In this document: piece after piece, positions 23,801-37,200 of the stretch
How the letters are laid out: the number at the start of each line of letters is the position of its first letter
How positions within the stretch are numbered: position 1 is the first letter of the stretch
Source: Nectonema munidae
Lineage: Eukaryota; Nematomorpha; Nectonematoida; Nectonematidae
Reading direction: 5' to 3'
NCBI GenBank assembly: GCA_030549495.1
Contig: JAUIRK010000887.1
Coordinates: 124,001-188,000, forward strand
DNA: 64,000 bases
Made by a program: the position numbers and the translations under genes
Notes under the pieces: generated by a model
What the model was told of the DNA's origin: nothing
Database searches by the model: none
Seen by the model: only the letters and a program-made list of their open reading frames with translations

Positions 23801-26160
23801 ATAGTTAACACTTAATTTTTCAAACACGAGTTTATATATAAGTTGGATTTAAATTTTGCAATAAAAGAGAATTCTTAATCATCAATCAAGATTAGAAACA
23901 CTCTTAAGATTAACGTTTTGCTTTACAGAGATGATTCAAATATTTTTAAATTATTGACAAACCCATTCAAAGATTCCCCTATTTAGGACATTTCTATAAC
24001 TACGGTCCCTAAACATTTTGAACATGCGACCCCATAACTTCACTCTAAGGCTTTTACACCCCATGCAAATGCTCATAATATTAAAAGCAACCCTTACCTT
24101 ATTTTAATTTAGTCTAGAAGTGTAGATTTCGCGTTTTAAAATGAAATAACTCCAAGAAAATATATTTAGAATAATTTTGAAATGATTTTGCGAGATTATA
24201 CTTATTTAAATTAGATATTGTACATTAGAAAATATATAGCAAGAAAAAATTTATTTAAAATTGAAGATATAATTAAATGAACGTAAGTACGAGAAATATT
24301 TAATGGGATCCTGTTGTTGAATTGATGAACAAAGTTTTTTAGTCAGAAATAAACAAAGAAAGATATTAGTTCTCAATTTGATTTTAGTTATAAAATAAAA
24401 ACTTCATAGCAATTGTATTTCAAGCGGAAATTTATATTACGGTGGAGAACATTCAAACTTTAATAGTAACCTTATTTAGGAATTATATAAAACTTCAGAA
24501 AAGTAACATTTAATTAGTAGCTCACTTAATTTTTGAATTAGATTGGCACATTACTAGGTTATATTACGTGAAAGAAAAAACATGCCCAAAAGATCATTTT
24601 TTTAAATTTACTTAAATTTGCACATAAGTATTATTAAAAAATATGATACAAGACAAATGCCAGATACAAAAAATAGAATTAAAAAGCCTATAATGATTAG
24701 AAGTAAATCGACATCTTAATTCTCAAAGATTACAATGAGATAGCCGACGCAATGTTTAAGGAAAAAATTTTAAGATTCAGACAAAAATAATCACCTATAT
24801 ATTTCATGTCACGATGAAGTTTACTATATTTTTTTGTTTCACCATTTCATTCTTTTGATCAAATTCTAGAAGATGAGATAACATCGATATGAAAGTTAGT
24901 AAAAAGGTTAATTGCGTTATGTTTTGATAAGGACTTTTGGAGGCGAAATATTATTTTCATTTAAATAAAATTGTCTGAAACTTTACGCCTTTTTCTTTTT
25001 AATTAACTTGTTTCAAGCAATGGCACTTCAGCACTTCTTTATTTACATCAAGAGAACTTTAAAACTTTGGAAGTCTTACAATTTTGACACAACTTATAAG
25101 GAGTTTTGGAATTTATCAAAAAGTGTGATGTAGGAATTTAAGACGATAACTAATTTATTAGAGTATTAAACCAAATTTTTTATACTTGAAACCATGATAG
25201 AGAAAGATAGAAGAAAAATATATTTTGCCCTTCTAGATATTCAGAATAATTTTATAATCTCACATAAAGTGAATCTTTGACTTCTTCAAAAATTATTTTC
25301 AAATGTGGGCCTAGTTCACATTGGATAAACAAGAAATGATGTAATATTTACTTCATTAATTTTTTTCTTGTAAATGTGCATTAATTTCTATTTTGTTCAG
25401 TTTTTTGAGCATGAATATGATTCTGTATATTATTAATGAAATAATATTTCAATGCGTAAGTTCTCTTCCTATTACGTAATAAATATCTTATGCTGTGTTA
25501 TGATACATTGTAAAATATTGGTCAAAATCTATATAGATTTATATATGAACAAAATTGTCGATAAGTTAAAGTTATCTGATATATTTTATATAGTGAAGAC
25601 TGCTTTAACACCCCTCCCCTTTATTCAACAACACATTTCTATAACAACCACTTTCAATTCTTCCCATTTAAATCTGGTTAAACATATTGGATATTGATTT
25701 AGCGACAACCCGGTTACAAATTCTGTTTTCATGGTTCCTATAAGTGATCTTTTGATACAAATTTGATTTATAATTGCCATAAACTCTAATAGATATCCAC
25801 ATTTTATTGCTTCTTAATTTCCTTTCATAATCTTGTTCTCTTGAGGAATTTATTATTTTCACTATTGGCAAATAAAAGACACAAACACATTCAGAATCAC
25901 AAAGTCTAATAGAATTTTATATAGACAAATAAATTTTTTGTAAAATATAGTTATTTCTTTGTCTATTTACAAAAATGATATCATTAATCAAAATGATATT
26001 ATATATTGTGATAATCCAGTTAATTTATCAAGTATATATCTAATTTGCTTACGAGTAAGACCTTCACAGTAAGGGCCTCTTCACTGCCATTAGTGAGGAA
26101 AATGAGGATAAGGTATTGAAAGTTTAATAATACTTTTTTAAATGCGTTCTTATTGATTTA
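20840..26160. other. AT-rich upstream region of prospero
   Basis: Very AT-rich. It contains only weak traces: a hAT-like end near 24,000 (gtccctaaacattttgaaca) and a short GC-rich island near 22,320-22,400. Promoter and any 5' untranslated exon of prospero are probably here or further upstream but cannot be placed. Confidence 0.5.
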
Positions 26161-26172
26161 GAGCATCCAAAA

Positions 26173-28207
26173 ATGTCGATAAGTCGATTGAGTCTGACAA
26201 ATGATAATAATCTACACACGAATGAAGATAAGCCCAAAAAATGTAAGCGAACAAGACAGCGAGTGGATGCGGGTGAGCCTAGAAATCATTACCTCTCCTT
26301 AGGAAATTCTTCCTCCGTAGGATTCATGCTCAATTCGAACAAAGGCATCGAAAAGCTCAACTCTTATTCCATGAAAAATAATAACTTCTTATCTCCTCCT
26401 TCTCCAAATGTCAATCTCACGAATAATAATCTTAATGAAACTTTTGCCAAATATTCGCTAAACCTGTCCACTCCTCAAAGCCATTTCTCTAGTGAGAGCG
26501 AAATTTTAGCCGAAGCAAATAGTAAGCCTTTTGCGCAGAGTAATGGGAAATTTGTTCCCCTCTCTCCAAAGATAACTTCTCTTCCGGGGAACATGATCGA
26601 AGATTCTGAGTCTAATAATCGAATACTAAAGAAGCATGATTATGCTGTATACTTCGAAGAAATAATGAAAAAGATCTTTGGAGATACCTACTCTTCGTCA
26701 GACTCTAATGCCTCTGCCAATTTTACAATGAAAAATATGACTACACCGATATTAAATTGTGAAGAGCCTAAGCTAACATCCGTTATGACAGAAAATATAG
26801 ACTTTCGGAATCAAAGTAATCAGAAAAACAATAAATCAGAGTTTTATAATCACTTCCAAGGAAACTTTAACACAAAACTTGAAAATGATTTAAATTATCC
26901 CATCTACAACCACTTGCAAAATTTACACACAGGCCCTAATGGTGGGAATGGGATAAATGATCCAAACATCCTGTATCAACTCCTTCAAAGTGCTTACAAC
27001 CCTAGTATCAAAAATTACACGGAATCCCTTCAAAACATCTTCAATGGAGTGAAGGAAGAGTTCTTCGAAATCATGTCCCACACCCTTGACTCTCTCTTCA
27101 CGAAATACTTCAAATACTTTTTCGAAGAGCAGCAACAAACTTACTACAAACAATTGATAAACTCAAAGGGAAACAACAACTCTTATCACCAAAGCTATAC
27201 TTTGCACGGCCTCACCGAACCGACTTTGTATGAGCAAAGTGGAGAGGCAAACCGAACGAATGACTATTTCAACAAATCATCTTTGTACAGACCTTACTTA
27301 AATGAAAGAAATATTTCTTCCCAAAAGTTGCACTTTGATTACAAGAAAGGAAGTAAGAATTTGTTTCATCAGGATGTTCCTATAACCTCTACTTCATCCT
27401 CACCCACATATGCCACATGTTTTTCAAATACAGACAAAGAGAAAATGGACTTTTTTAAGAATAGAATGAAAGATATCTACTTTGATAACATCAAATCGTG
27501 TGAAGAAAATTTGGAAAAAAAATGTGGTACCAAGTTAGATGAAAAAATAGAGGATCAATCAAGCGAAAATAGCTTGGATACGGAAGAAGAACAATTTGAT
27601 GAATGTGATGGAAGTGATAATAATGACCAAAATGATTTTGATAGTCATGATAAAATTGAAGAAAATTGCGTTATTACAACACAAAAAGAAATACCAAACC
27701 AAACAAAAAGAAATTTGGACCAAAGTGAAGGTTCTCCAAAAACGCATCAAGATAATGAAAGTGATGATGTTGCTGTTCAAGTTGAAAGTGAGTGTAATAA
27801 TCATAACAATGCAATTTCAACCCCCCTTTTCGGAACGATCAAACGAGAAATTTTAGATTCTTACTTCCACAAAACAAACAAATTAAAAAAGCAGAAAATC
27901 ACAGACACAAGACTTCCTATCAAATCCGTAAAGGCAAGTTTTGAAGCGGCTGACGAATTAGAAAGAGAATTGAGTGATACGTCGCCCATGAGCTACAATG
28001 CAACGGCCAATCTCTCATTCAATAACGCCCACCTTAAGCAGCGCTTCAACGAAGAAAACAACATCCTGGAAATGAACATGGTGGAAAAGTATGCAATGCT
28101 CAACCCTTTTTACAAAAAGTGGCTGCTCGGCCGAAAAAAATTCATGTGGAGTCAAGATGAGTTTGTAGATGATTTGAATGCGCAATGCTGGGACAAGAAC
28201 GAAAGAA
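26173..28207 (+). CDS. pros: prospero coding exon 1 (N-terminal regulatory part)
   Basis: Encodes residues 1-678 and the first base of codon 679. It ends at the donor a|gtaagac, just before the homeodomain. The sequence is rich in Asn, Ser and Lys and mostly low complexity. A more structured amphipathic stretch at about residues 275-335 ([20 protein letters not shown] onwards) may be a helical or coiled segment. If the donor is not used, the frame stays open to a stop ending at 28278, giving a 701-residue protein without the DNA-binding domain. Confidence 0.93.
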
Positions 28208-31200
28208 GTAAGACACAAATATACCTTTCTTTGCATTTTACCCCTTTGATTTTAAAATTAAAAAATATTAAAATATAGAATTATTAAAAATTAAAAAAAA
28301 TAAAGAAATTTATTCAAATAAATTCATTGTCAATCAATCCTTTTTTGAATATTTCTTGCCACATGAGCAAATCAAATTTTGACAATCTTAACTGCTACTT
28401 CAATTATATGACATAAATGAGTTTTGTCTCCATTTATTTTGCTTGATAAACATACAGCAATTTAATAATTTTTGGATTGTAAATTATTTTATATTTTTTT
28501 AATTTTAATTATTTTATTTTTTTATTTTATTTAAATTTTTTGTGTACATAGTTTAGATTAAAAAAATTAGATAAAATTTTAAAACCGTATGTTCAAATTG
28601 CACAAAGAAGGAAAGTAACGGAATTTAAAAACCCCTTAGTAAAGTAGTTTCGTAGTTTCAGTTGCAAATGGGTGCGATGGGGCTAAAAATGGTATTTTTA
28701 TTAGTCGCTTTCTAATGTGATATACGTAGCTTCTATATCAGTTCAGTGTTCGAACATGATTATAAATGATTATATCCCAGTCTTCACTGATACAACGTGT
28801 GATCAGTGCATCTCTCAATTTGAATAAAATCTCATAATTATACAATATATAATAAGATAAAAATTAAGATCTAAAAATTTTATTCAAAATGAACAAATCG
28901 AAAAATATTACAAGGTTCAACAATGAACACAAAAATTCGTATAATCATTCATTTAGAATTAAACTTTGGGAAGTGATTTGAGAATTGAGCAAACTAAAAT
29001 ATCTAGAGCTAAGTTCTCATCAAATGTGACTCTTCTTTGAATTCTTCTCTAAAAAAATAAAAAAAGATAACATCATTCTACATGACTTTGAGAAGTGCAA
29101 TTTTTAGAAACGTTAAAGAGGTATCTTAACTTTTATTACTTTACTTAAAAAGTTAAAAATTTTATTTTAAATATTACTCAATATATATGACTCGTTCCTT
29201 TTAAGGAATAGAACTAAGAAGCTATTAATTCCAACTCATTGTAATACTAAAATTTCATAAAATACACACATTTAAGTGGGGTATTGTGTATAGCAATTGA
29301 TCCAGTCTTAATTGTGTAATTAATGAAATTATTATCGCATGTTACAATGAATGATAAGAAAATGCCAATGATGCTGAAGGCAAAGATTTTTACCACAATT
29401 ATAATACCAACTATGACATATGGCTCTGAATACTGGGATATGAAAAAGAAAGATGATAAAAACTGGCAACAACAGAGATGAAAATGCTGAAAATGATATT
29501 AGGAATAACTTTAAAGACAAAATAAAGAACGAAGAAATAAGAAAAAGAACTCAAAGTACGACAAATGTGCTTTCAGTAATTTTGCAGAAGCAAACTCCGC
29601 TGGCATGACACGTTTTGAGAATGAGCATTGTTTGGGTTAGAAAGCTTGGCAAGAACAAGTAAAGGGGAAAAGGAACTCACTCTTAACATCAATTCTTAGA
29701 GAAATTGATGCTCTAAGAAGAATTCGATGTTACAATAAGATGGGAAAATCTTAATAGCTTAGAGCTATTCCTTAAAAGAATGAGGCATATAAATAGTTTG
29801 CTTAAATATTAATTTGATTTTGAAAAATGGTACAAGTCTTAAAAAGTACAAATATGATACTTTCAAATGAATATAGCGCTTTAGATTTATTCTAGCTATT
29901 TAAGAATGAAAAGTAGCACATGTGCAAGTCGGTTTTGAAATGTTTCAAGTATGGACCTTTAAACCGACATTACAATCAATCAAATCATTTCAACTAAAGG
30001 ATCTTTTAACTTCATTAAGAATATATATTTGGCCTTTCAATGAAAATGTGTTTTGACCCTTTTGCACAACTTCAACCAGTTTTTTTTGGAAAAAATTAAG
30101 AATTTATAATTATTTTCATTTATAGATTATTCTAGCCATAAATTTCGCCATCTTTGAAAATTCTCATGTCATTGATCTCTAAGTATATATTTTTTTCTAT
30201 AAAAAAAACCAACTAAATAACTCACCGTCTATCTAACTTAATTACAAATTTTCTAGTTAATTAACTAATTAACTAAGTAACTAAGAAGTAATATATCGAT
30301 TGGTTGAAATCGGTGTCTTTGGTGAAATAGGATTGGGGGTTGAAACTTCCTGTCAATAGACAACTTAAATAGATCTGGTATAGAGCAACTTTGAAAACAA
30401 AAAAATTCCATAAAATATCTTTGCCGTAAGAAAATAGTAGGATGGTAATTTTTGTGTGTTTGTGTTTATGAAATATAGAATGTGACTTTTCAAATGGATA
30501 AATCTTGAAAAAGGGCTTATTGTTCTTTCACTAAAAGTGATATAAGCAATGGGAAATGGAGTAGCTAAAATGCAGCTTAGATAGAATAATGCGAGCTTAG
30601 TCCTCCCTCCTCTTACACAAACGGGTGATGGCGCGCAGCAAGAGTTTCAATAAGAATTCGTGAACTTTGCATGCATCACACATATAAACACTTTTTCATG
30701 TACTGTTTTGCGATGGAAGTTAAAGCAGGCAGCAAAGTATCACAAGCTTATATACCCACCCGCTTCTGATGCGCTTTTTACAAGAAAGTTCATTCTTTTT
30801 GTCTAATTTGTTGTGCTTTTATGACGCAAATAAGGAATTCTTTGTTTTTTCGCGCATACTTGAGTATTTCGCAAACTAAGCCATATAAATAACGAAAAGC
30901 CTTTTTTCCATGAGAAAAGCTGGAATAGTCAACTTGGCATAATTGCAGCGGGTTGTGGTGATTGCATCAATTCAAATTAAGGTGTTCCTCTTTGTCTCGT
31001 TCTTTCGCCATTTCAACTCCAGTCGCATGTAGACATGTGCATGTGACTTAGAAATAGAAAAGGCTCTTTGATAAACTCGCTCTCCATCACCTACACTCAG
31101 CCTAAATTTCCTTCAGTTAAGATGGATAAGAGAAGTGGGCAAAGGGAATACTGTGAGATATGTTACAATATTTCATATTGCATAATATATATGGCTAGGA

Positions 31201-34200
31201 AAGCAGCAAATGTGTAAGAACTATTTTGAAAGCAATTTATATTTATCCTCTAAAACAGGAGTTCTCAATCTAGAGTTCGACAACACCAGCAAGTTCATAA
31301 GGGTATGGTTTAAAAAATATTTGAAACATTTGCGACCTTCTCTCTAACGATCAGGTCTTTTAAACAAGCACGTATCCATAAAAACAAGTTTCAATTCTTC
31401 CAATCAAATCCTGATTCAGCTTATTTAACTTTGATTAAGCAACGCCACCCTATTCACAAAGACCAGGTTTTCCATAAGCTAGGCAACTTTTTTTACCTTT
31501 TCACATTTTTTCTGGAGAATTTAATTTTCCTATAATTTAGTTAGTATAGTAAGATTATATAAAGTTTTTATAAAAAAGAGTAGCAGTGTAACACTGAGAT
31601 ATATTATGTTTAGTTACAGATTACTAGCAGTTCGTGCAAGTCCATTTATAAATATGGCTACTGACCCCGAAACTTTTTTTACAAATCGATATCAAAATAT
31701 GTAAATTAACAAAGAAGTTTCATTAGATGAAAATTAATTAGAAATTATTTTTAAAATTAAAGATTTTGTTAAAGTGTTCCAAAAAATTTTGCCTTTTATT
31801 TGTTTTGTTAATAAAAACTTTCATCATTTTTTCATGCCTTAGAACACTATGATTAGAGAGTCGACTAAGAGCGCTGAAGCTTCTCTCGCTGGAAGCAACT
31901 AATACATGTGATGTTAAGATAAGTTCAAAAAGCTCTTCAAAATTTGTTAGGGCGTGCAACTTCACCCCTTGCAGCACCGTAAGTTTCATGGCGATAAATA
32001 AAATGTCGAAAAACTCTTTAAAACGGCTAAAACTGCACAATACAGGATACACAGTATGCATACAAAATATGAAGACAAAGTGTAACAGCATTGTTTCATT
32101 ATTAAAGTCTATAATATGTATTTTGAGTTTCCCCTACTTCTTTGAACGCTACTGGCCATACAAGCATTACAAAAGTTCGCAAAAAGGGGAATAGAAAAAA
32201 TTTACACAAATATTAATTATTTTTCTTCCTTCTCTCCATTAAATTTTAACAGTCTTATCAAATACAATAAAACTTCTTAGATTTATTATTACGAACACGC
32301 GCTTTTTGCGTACATATTCAATGTAAGGATATTTTCTTACTATCAATATTTTAGTCGGAAGTATCAGTTTTTATCATTCATCAATCAAGTCAATCCCAAA
32401 ACTTTGCTTTTTGCATAAAAACTTTATGTAATGTTTGGAATATGTACTAATGTTTGTTTGAGAAGAAAAATAAAGTTTATATAACGATACTTTAAGCTTA
32501 TTAAAATATACTTATAATAATAGATATAGGGGCTTAGCCAGAAGTATCGAGTTTGACACAATGCCTGGCCTCTAGAGAAAATAAATAAAGAGTATTGAGG
32601 TGCGTTTAGTTTAAATTTTCAAGAATTTATAAATAAAAAAATAGGAAAATTATGAACTATCAATTTTTATTATGAAGCATCCTTAAATTCTTTACACTTT
32701 TTATTTCTTTCTTCATTTATTTCTTTTAGCGGAAAAACTGCTCACTATTTGTTCAACAATGTCAAATACAAAAATATTTGCTATCTTTTCTTTTGTGCAA
32801 AACGCACATATATCCCATTTCACAGTCCCACTTTTTTACTTTACAAAAAAGAAATGCTTGCATACAAGTCACTGTTTGCTCAAATAGCTCCATCCCAAGC
32901 AACTTTGTTTGAATAAGAAGAGCGTAGCGTTTTTTAAATGCCAACTAATCCAACTTGATATATAATATCTTTAAATATGTCAAGGTCAAAAGCTTTTCAT
33001 CTCTAAACTGATTCAAATGACATCATATCCTTCCGCTTTATATGTCGTAATGAAATCTAATATAGCTTCATGATAAATATTTATCATTTTAAATGACTGA
33101 AAGGTTTCCTAAATTTTTCTATTTGATTTTAAAAAGGATTTTCTATTATCCTTCCTTATTTAATTGATTCATAGCTTTTCAAATGTTGAAAAAGACTTGT
33201 TTGCGAAATTTTAAATATGTATTTACTTTCACTTTGCTTGAAAAAAGGTATTATATGGAAAGAGGGATAGTATTAAATATATATTTTACAAATTGTTCTA
33301 TATTTTTACAGATTAGATTTAAATTATTTCTTTTAAAACTCACAGCATGTTCTGACAGTGGCCAACTCTCAAAGCTAACATTCCTCTTTCCCATATCTAT
33401 AAGATTATTCGTCCATTATATTTAATTGCGAAAATAAAAAAAAGCTTCAGAAAAATGACTGATAAGAATTTAAAATCTAAAAGTTCCCATCCAAAATAAA
33501 AAAAAATTTTTTTTATAAAATAAATATTCAATTTGAATTTTGTCTTTAAAATTTTGTTTGAAAATGTAAAGAATTTCTTTTGATGAATTTATGATATTTA
33601 AAAGAGGTACTTACTTATATAAGTACAAACACTCTCCATGCAACTAGCGCCATATTATATAATGTAAGGAAGTATAGGGTATTCTATATTTCGAACCTGT
33701 AAAATTTTGAACAGTATTGAAATATAACATATGAAAGAATACTTTACACTTTTATTTCAAATATTGAATTCTGTCTATGCGTCTATGAAAAATAATTAAT
33801 TCATAAGCAATATTTAACAAAGAGAACACTTAAAAATATATCATGGAAGCTTACTGCGCTAAGAAAAACATTACAAATAGAGCAGGGTTATCTTTGAAGG
33901 AAAAATAAAACCAAATCAGCTTGGCTTAGCTGAGTAAATGGCGGAACAATGGGAAATATTTTGTTTGAAAAAATCTCTATAAAGTGTAGCACATGCTGTG
34001 TTAAACTTACATACTTTTGGATAATACTGAATCGGCCTTCTATATACGTCTGATTATTTGAAAGGGAAAACAAATTATTTAATTCAAAAGGAATCGTAAA
34101 AAATTTTGGTATCACTGCATAACCCCTATGAACAAAGATCCATTCTTTTTATCCACTTTTCTTATTCAAAGTGTTAAAAGTAGACAAAGCTTGAAGTTTT

Positions 34201-37200
34201 GCAAGTTTAATGTATTTCATCTTTTCATTGTGCAGCCAACCTCACTCCCTTGCATCTGCGAAAAGCAAAGTTGATGTTTTTCTACATCAGATATCCAAAT
34301 TCCAATACATTGAAGGCCGCATACACAGACATCAAATTCAATCGCAGCAACACCGCACAACTCGTTAAATGGTTCAGCAACTTCAGGTAAACTCTCTTAT
34401 CTTCCCTATTTACCTTGTTTCTTAACTTTTCAATCAATTACGTTAAACTCATAATCAGAGTCTCTGTTGCTATAAACAATGTATGCCTCCACCTGATTAA
34501 TATCCTTCGAGGATATCGCGTAGATTTTTTCGGATAGCTGTTTAATAATGAAAATCAAATTAATAAAATATGAATTCATTGAGATTAAGAAATTTAGATT
34601 TATTAATCATCATCAAAGTGCGGTAACCATTTGAATGTGGGCAACCATGGAGCGCCAGAGTTTGTTTTCTTTTTACCATGGTTAATCTTGAAGGTATTAC
34701 GTGGCGAGGTCTCGAGTTCTCTTCTACGCCGTAATTGTAAGCTACGGACCTAGCCGTTGTCTAATTCGACTAACTGCTATACAGCATTAACTAGGCATAT
34801 TTGAATGCGGCCTTACTCGTCTTGGCACGACATCCTCCTAAACATGCAGCATTTTAAGTGGTAGAAAGGAGTCACCCAATCTACTACTCCTTCTGTTATG
34901 TCTTCGCTGTTTGTTGGGGGCTGCTTATTCATCAAGCTAAGCTTGCTTATGTCGCTAAATGATGGCCGTTCCACTATCCACAACCTGCGGACCCGCTCTC
35001 TAGCTGTTCCAGCTCAGCCGAGAGACACCCACTTAAAGATTTATGAATAGCAGCTGAAAAAATCAAATAGTAGATCATTTTCAATTCTATTTTAACTTTT
35101 TAGATTTTACGATTTTATTTGATCTTTTTTCGAATCTATTTTAGTTTTTTTATTCAAAGTTTTTCTTTCTTGTTTTAGCTTTTTCGACTATAATCTAACT
35201 TTATTCAAGAAGTTTTTGAATTCATTGTCGAGATTCAAAAAAGAAATCAAAATACACCTCATCAATGAATACCAAAATATTAAGTGTTCTATTCCTACAT
35301 TTTTTCGCGCCAAAAGATGTTATTAAATTTAGTGAACCATTAATATATATTTTTTCTGTTTTTTATCTTCAAGATGATAATTTTGAACATCATATGTTTT
35401 TTGATTCCTTAATTTTTTTTAGGGTTCTCTCTTAGTGGGTAATACGAAGCGCTCTTTCACAGTACATCAATTATAAATTATAGTTGTTCTGTTTTGCGTA
35501 GGTATAAATCTTGCCCTATTCCTTCTTTTTATTCGTTCTGCCATGGTAAATAAATTTCTTCTTCTTCCAACTTTATTCAAGAAAAATAGGATAAAAAAAA
35601 AGATAAAATGGAACTGAAGATAATCTCTTTATTATCTCAATTTATAAAAACTTTTTTATTCAATTTTCGGGTAACACATTAAATTATACCAAAATCTTTT
35701 GATGCTTTTAACTAGTCTTTCAAAGTCAATCTAATGCAGTGTTTTTTAAATTTTTTGACGTAGAAATCCCCTATCAATTATTATTATAGAAGATTAGGAT
35801 GTTCAGTTAAAAAATGTATACTTTTTTTTAAAGACTTCGCACTTTTTCTTATCATCGCTTGGCACATTTATCAGTGAGAATTTATTGCCTGTCAATCTTA
35901 TTAATACAGGAATATGGTTAGTTGAAAATATACACATTTTAAAGAAAAGTCACCATTTATCAAATGAAAAAATGTGAGAAGACAAAACTTCTTTCTTTGC
36001 ATTGAAAATATGGAGACGGGTGCAAATAAATTTTTTGATTTTTAATGAACCCTTGTTCATATTGAATGTTCTGAAAAATTTATCATTAGATAAGAAAATA
36101 CTCATTTTATTACTTGCCTTAAAATGTAAAATGTATACACTTGAAGACTTTTTTGCAAAACAAAAAATATAAAAGCAAAGGTAAGAAGCAGAAATAGTTG
36201 CACCCCTCTTCCCCCTCGAAAGAAAGCCCTTGCATTATATATACGGCACACATACATCTGCAATCTTTTCACAAAGCTAAAGATATCAGTCAAATTTGCT
36301 CGACAAAATAATTAAAAAGAGGAACAAAAAGAAATTTGTTTGCCATAAAAAAATTTTAAATGACAGAACAAAGCAATTTATGACACATTCAAGGCAAATT
36401 TGGCTTCACACATTTTCTGTATTCCTCTATATGCATATGCAAGCGCTGCATCCATAGATAGCCAAAATGTAGATGAAGTTGATATGGAGGAAAAGATATC
36501 GAAGTACTTTTGTGGTGTGGATGCTGCGTGTCAGTAAAATTTGTTTTCTTCGCAATAAAATTTACATAAAAAATAAAAAATTTTAACTTAATTACCCAAT
36601 AAAAATTATTTCAACTCCCCAGATACTTCACAAATTAGTCGGTTTACTTTCTTTCTTGAGCACTTAATAAATTATCATTTTCTGTGTGCAACAGCATCAA
36701 TCTCAAAACACTGCCATTTCTTTTATGATAAACAAACATCTCTTTACTACGATATATTTATTTATGTAAGTGTACGAAAATTTAGAAGACATGCTGACTA
36801 TATTGGAATATTTCTTTGACAAAGTTTACCATTCATATCCTTTTCTTTTCGTGAAATCTTTGAAAGCCAAACAAATTGAATGCATATATCTATACTTACA
36901 CTATCAGTCTTATCAGCTGCACAATCTTATAATTATATACTCAATGAGATCCATAACTAAAATACAAAGTTTCCAAGAGTAGTCATGATAATGTTCAAAA
37001 AACGGAAGGAGGCTTACTCATAAATCTTCTATAAGTTAATAAATTGAGTGAAATTGTAGATATTTATTAGCAAATAGTGTTTAATTTTTTGTATTTTGTG
37101 GTAGCGTTTTTTTATCTCTTTGCCATGTGTAAGTGTTCTATGCTTTTTCACATTTCCTTTAAACATTAAAACATGCTTTTAAATTTAAGTTTTCATCGAA

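Larger units (their letters stand above)
28208..34235 (+). other. prospero intron 1 (6.0 kb) and its contents
   Basis: U2-type intron (gtaagac...tgcag) separating the N-terminal exon from the DNA-binding exons. It holds a LINE relic at 29,340-29,520, a comparatively GC-rich non-repetitive-looking block at about 30,580-31,110, a hAT-like terminus at about 31,255 and a hAT C-terminal relic on the minus strand at 31,738-31,950. The rest is AT-rich sequence in which I see nothing specific. Confidence 0.85.

Noticed and set aside
27596-27856. Met/Ile/Lys-rich open frames overlapping prospero exon 1 on both strands (27,559-27,856).
   Set aside because: Low-complexity shadows of the real reading frame in an Asn/Asp/Glu-rich stretch.
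34499-34506. atatcctt just after prospero exon 2, resembling a U12-type 5' splice site (Drosophila prospero has a U12/U2 twintron).
   Set aside because: The exon 2 to 3 junction is fully explained by a U2 donor at 34,387. No convincing U12 branch point was seen before exon 3, and an 8-mer match in 6.5 kb of AT-rich DNA is weak.
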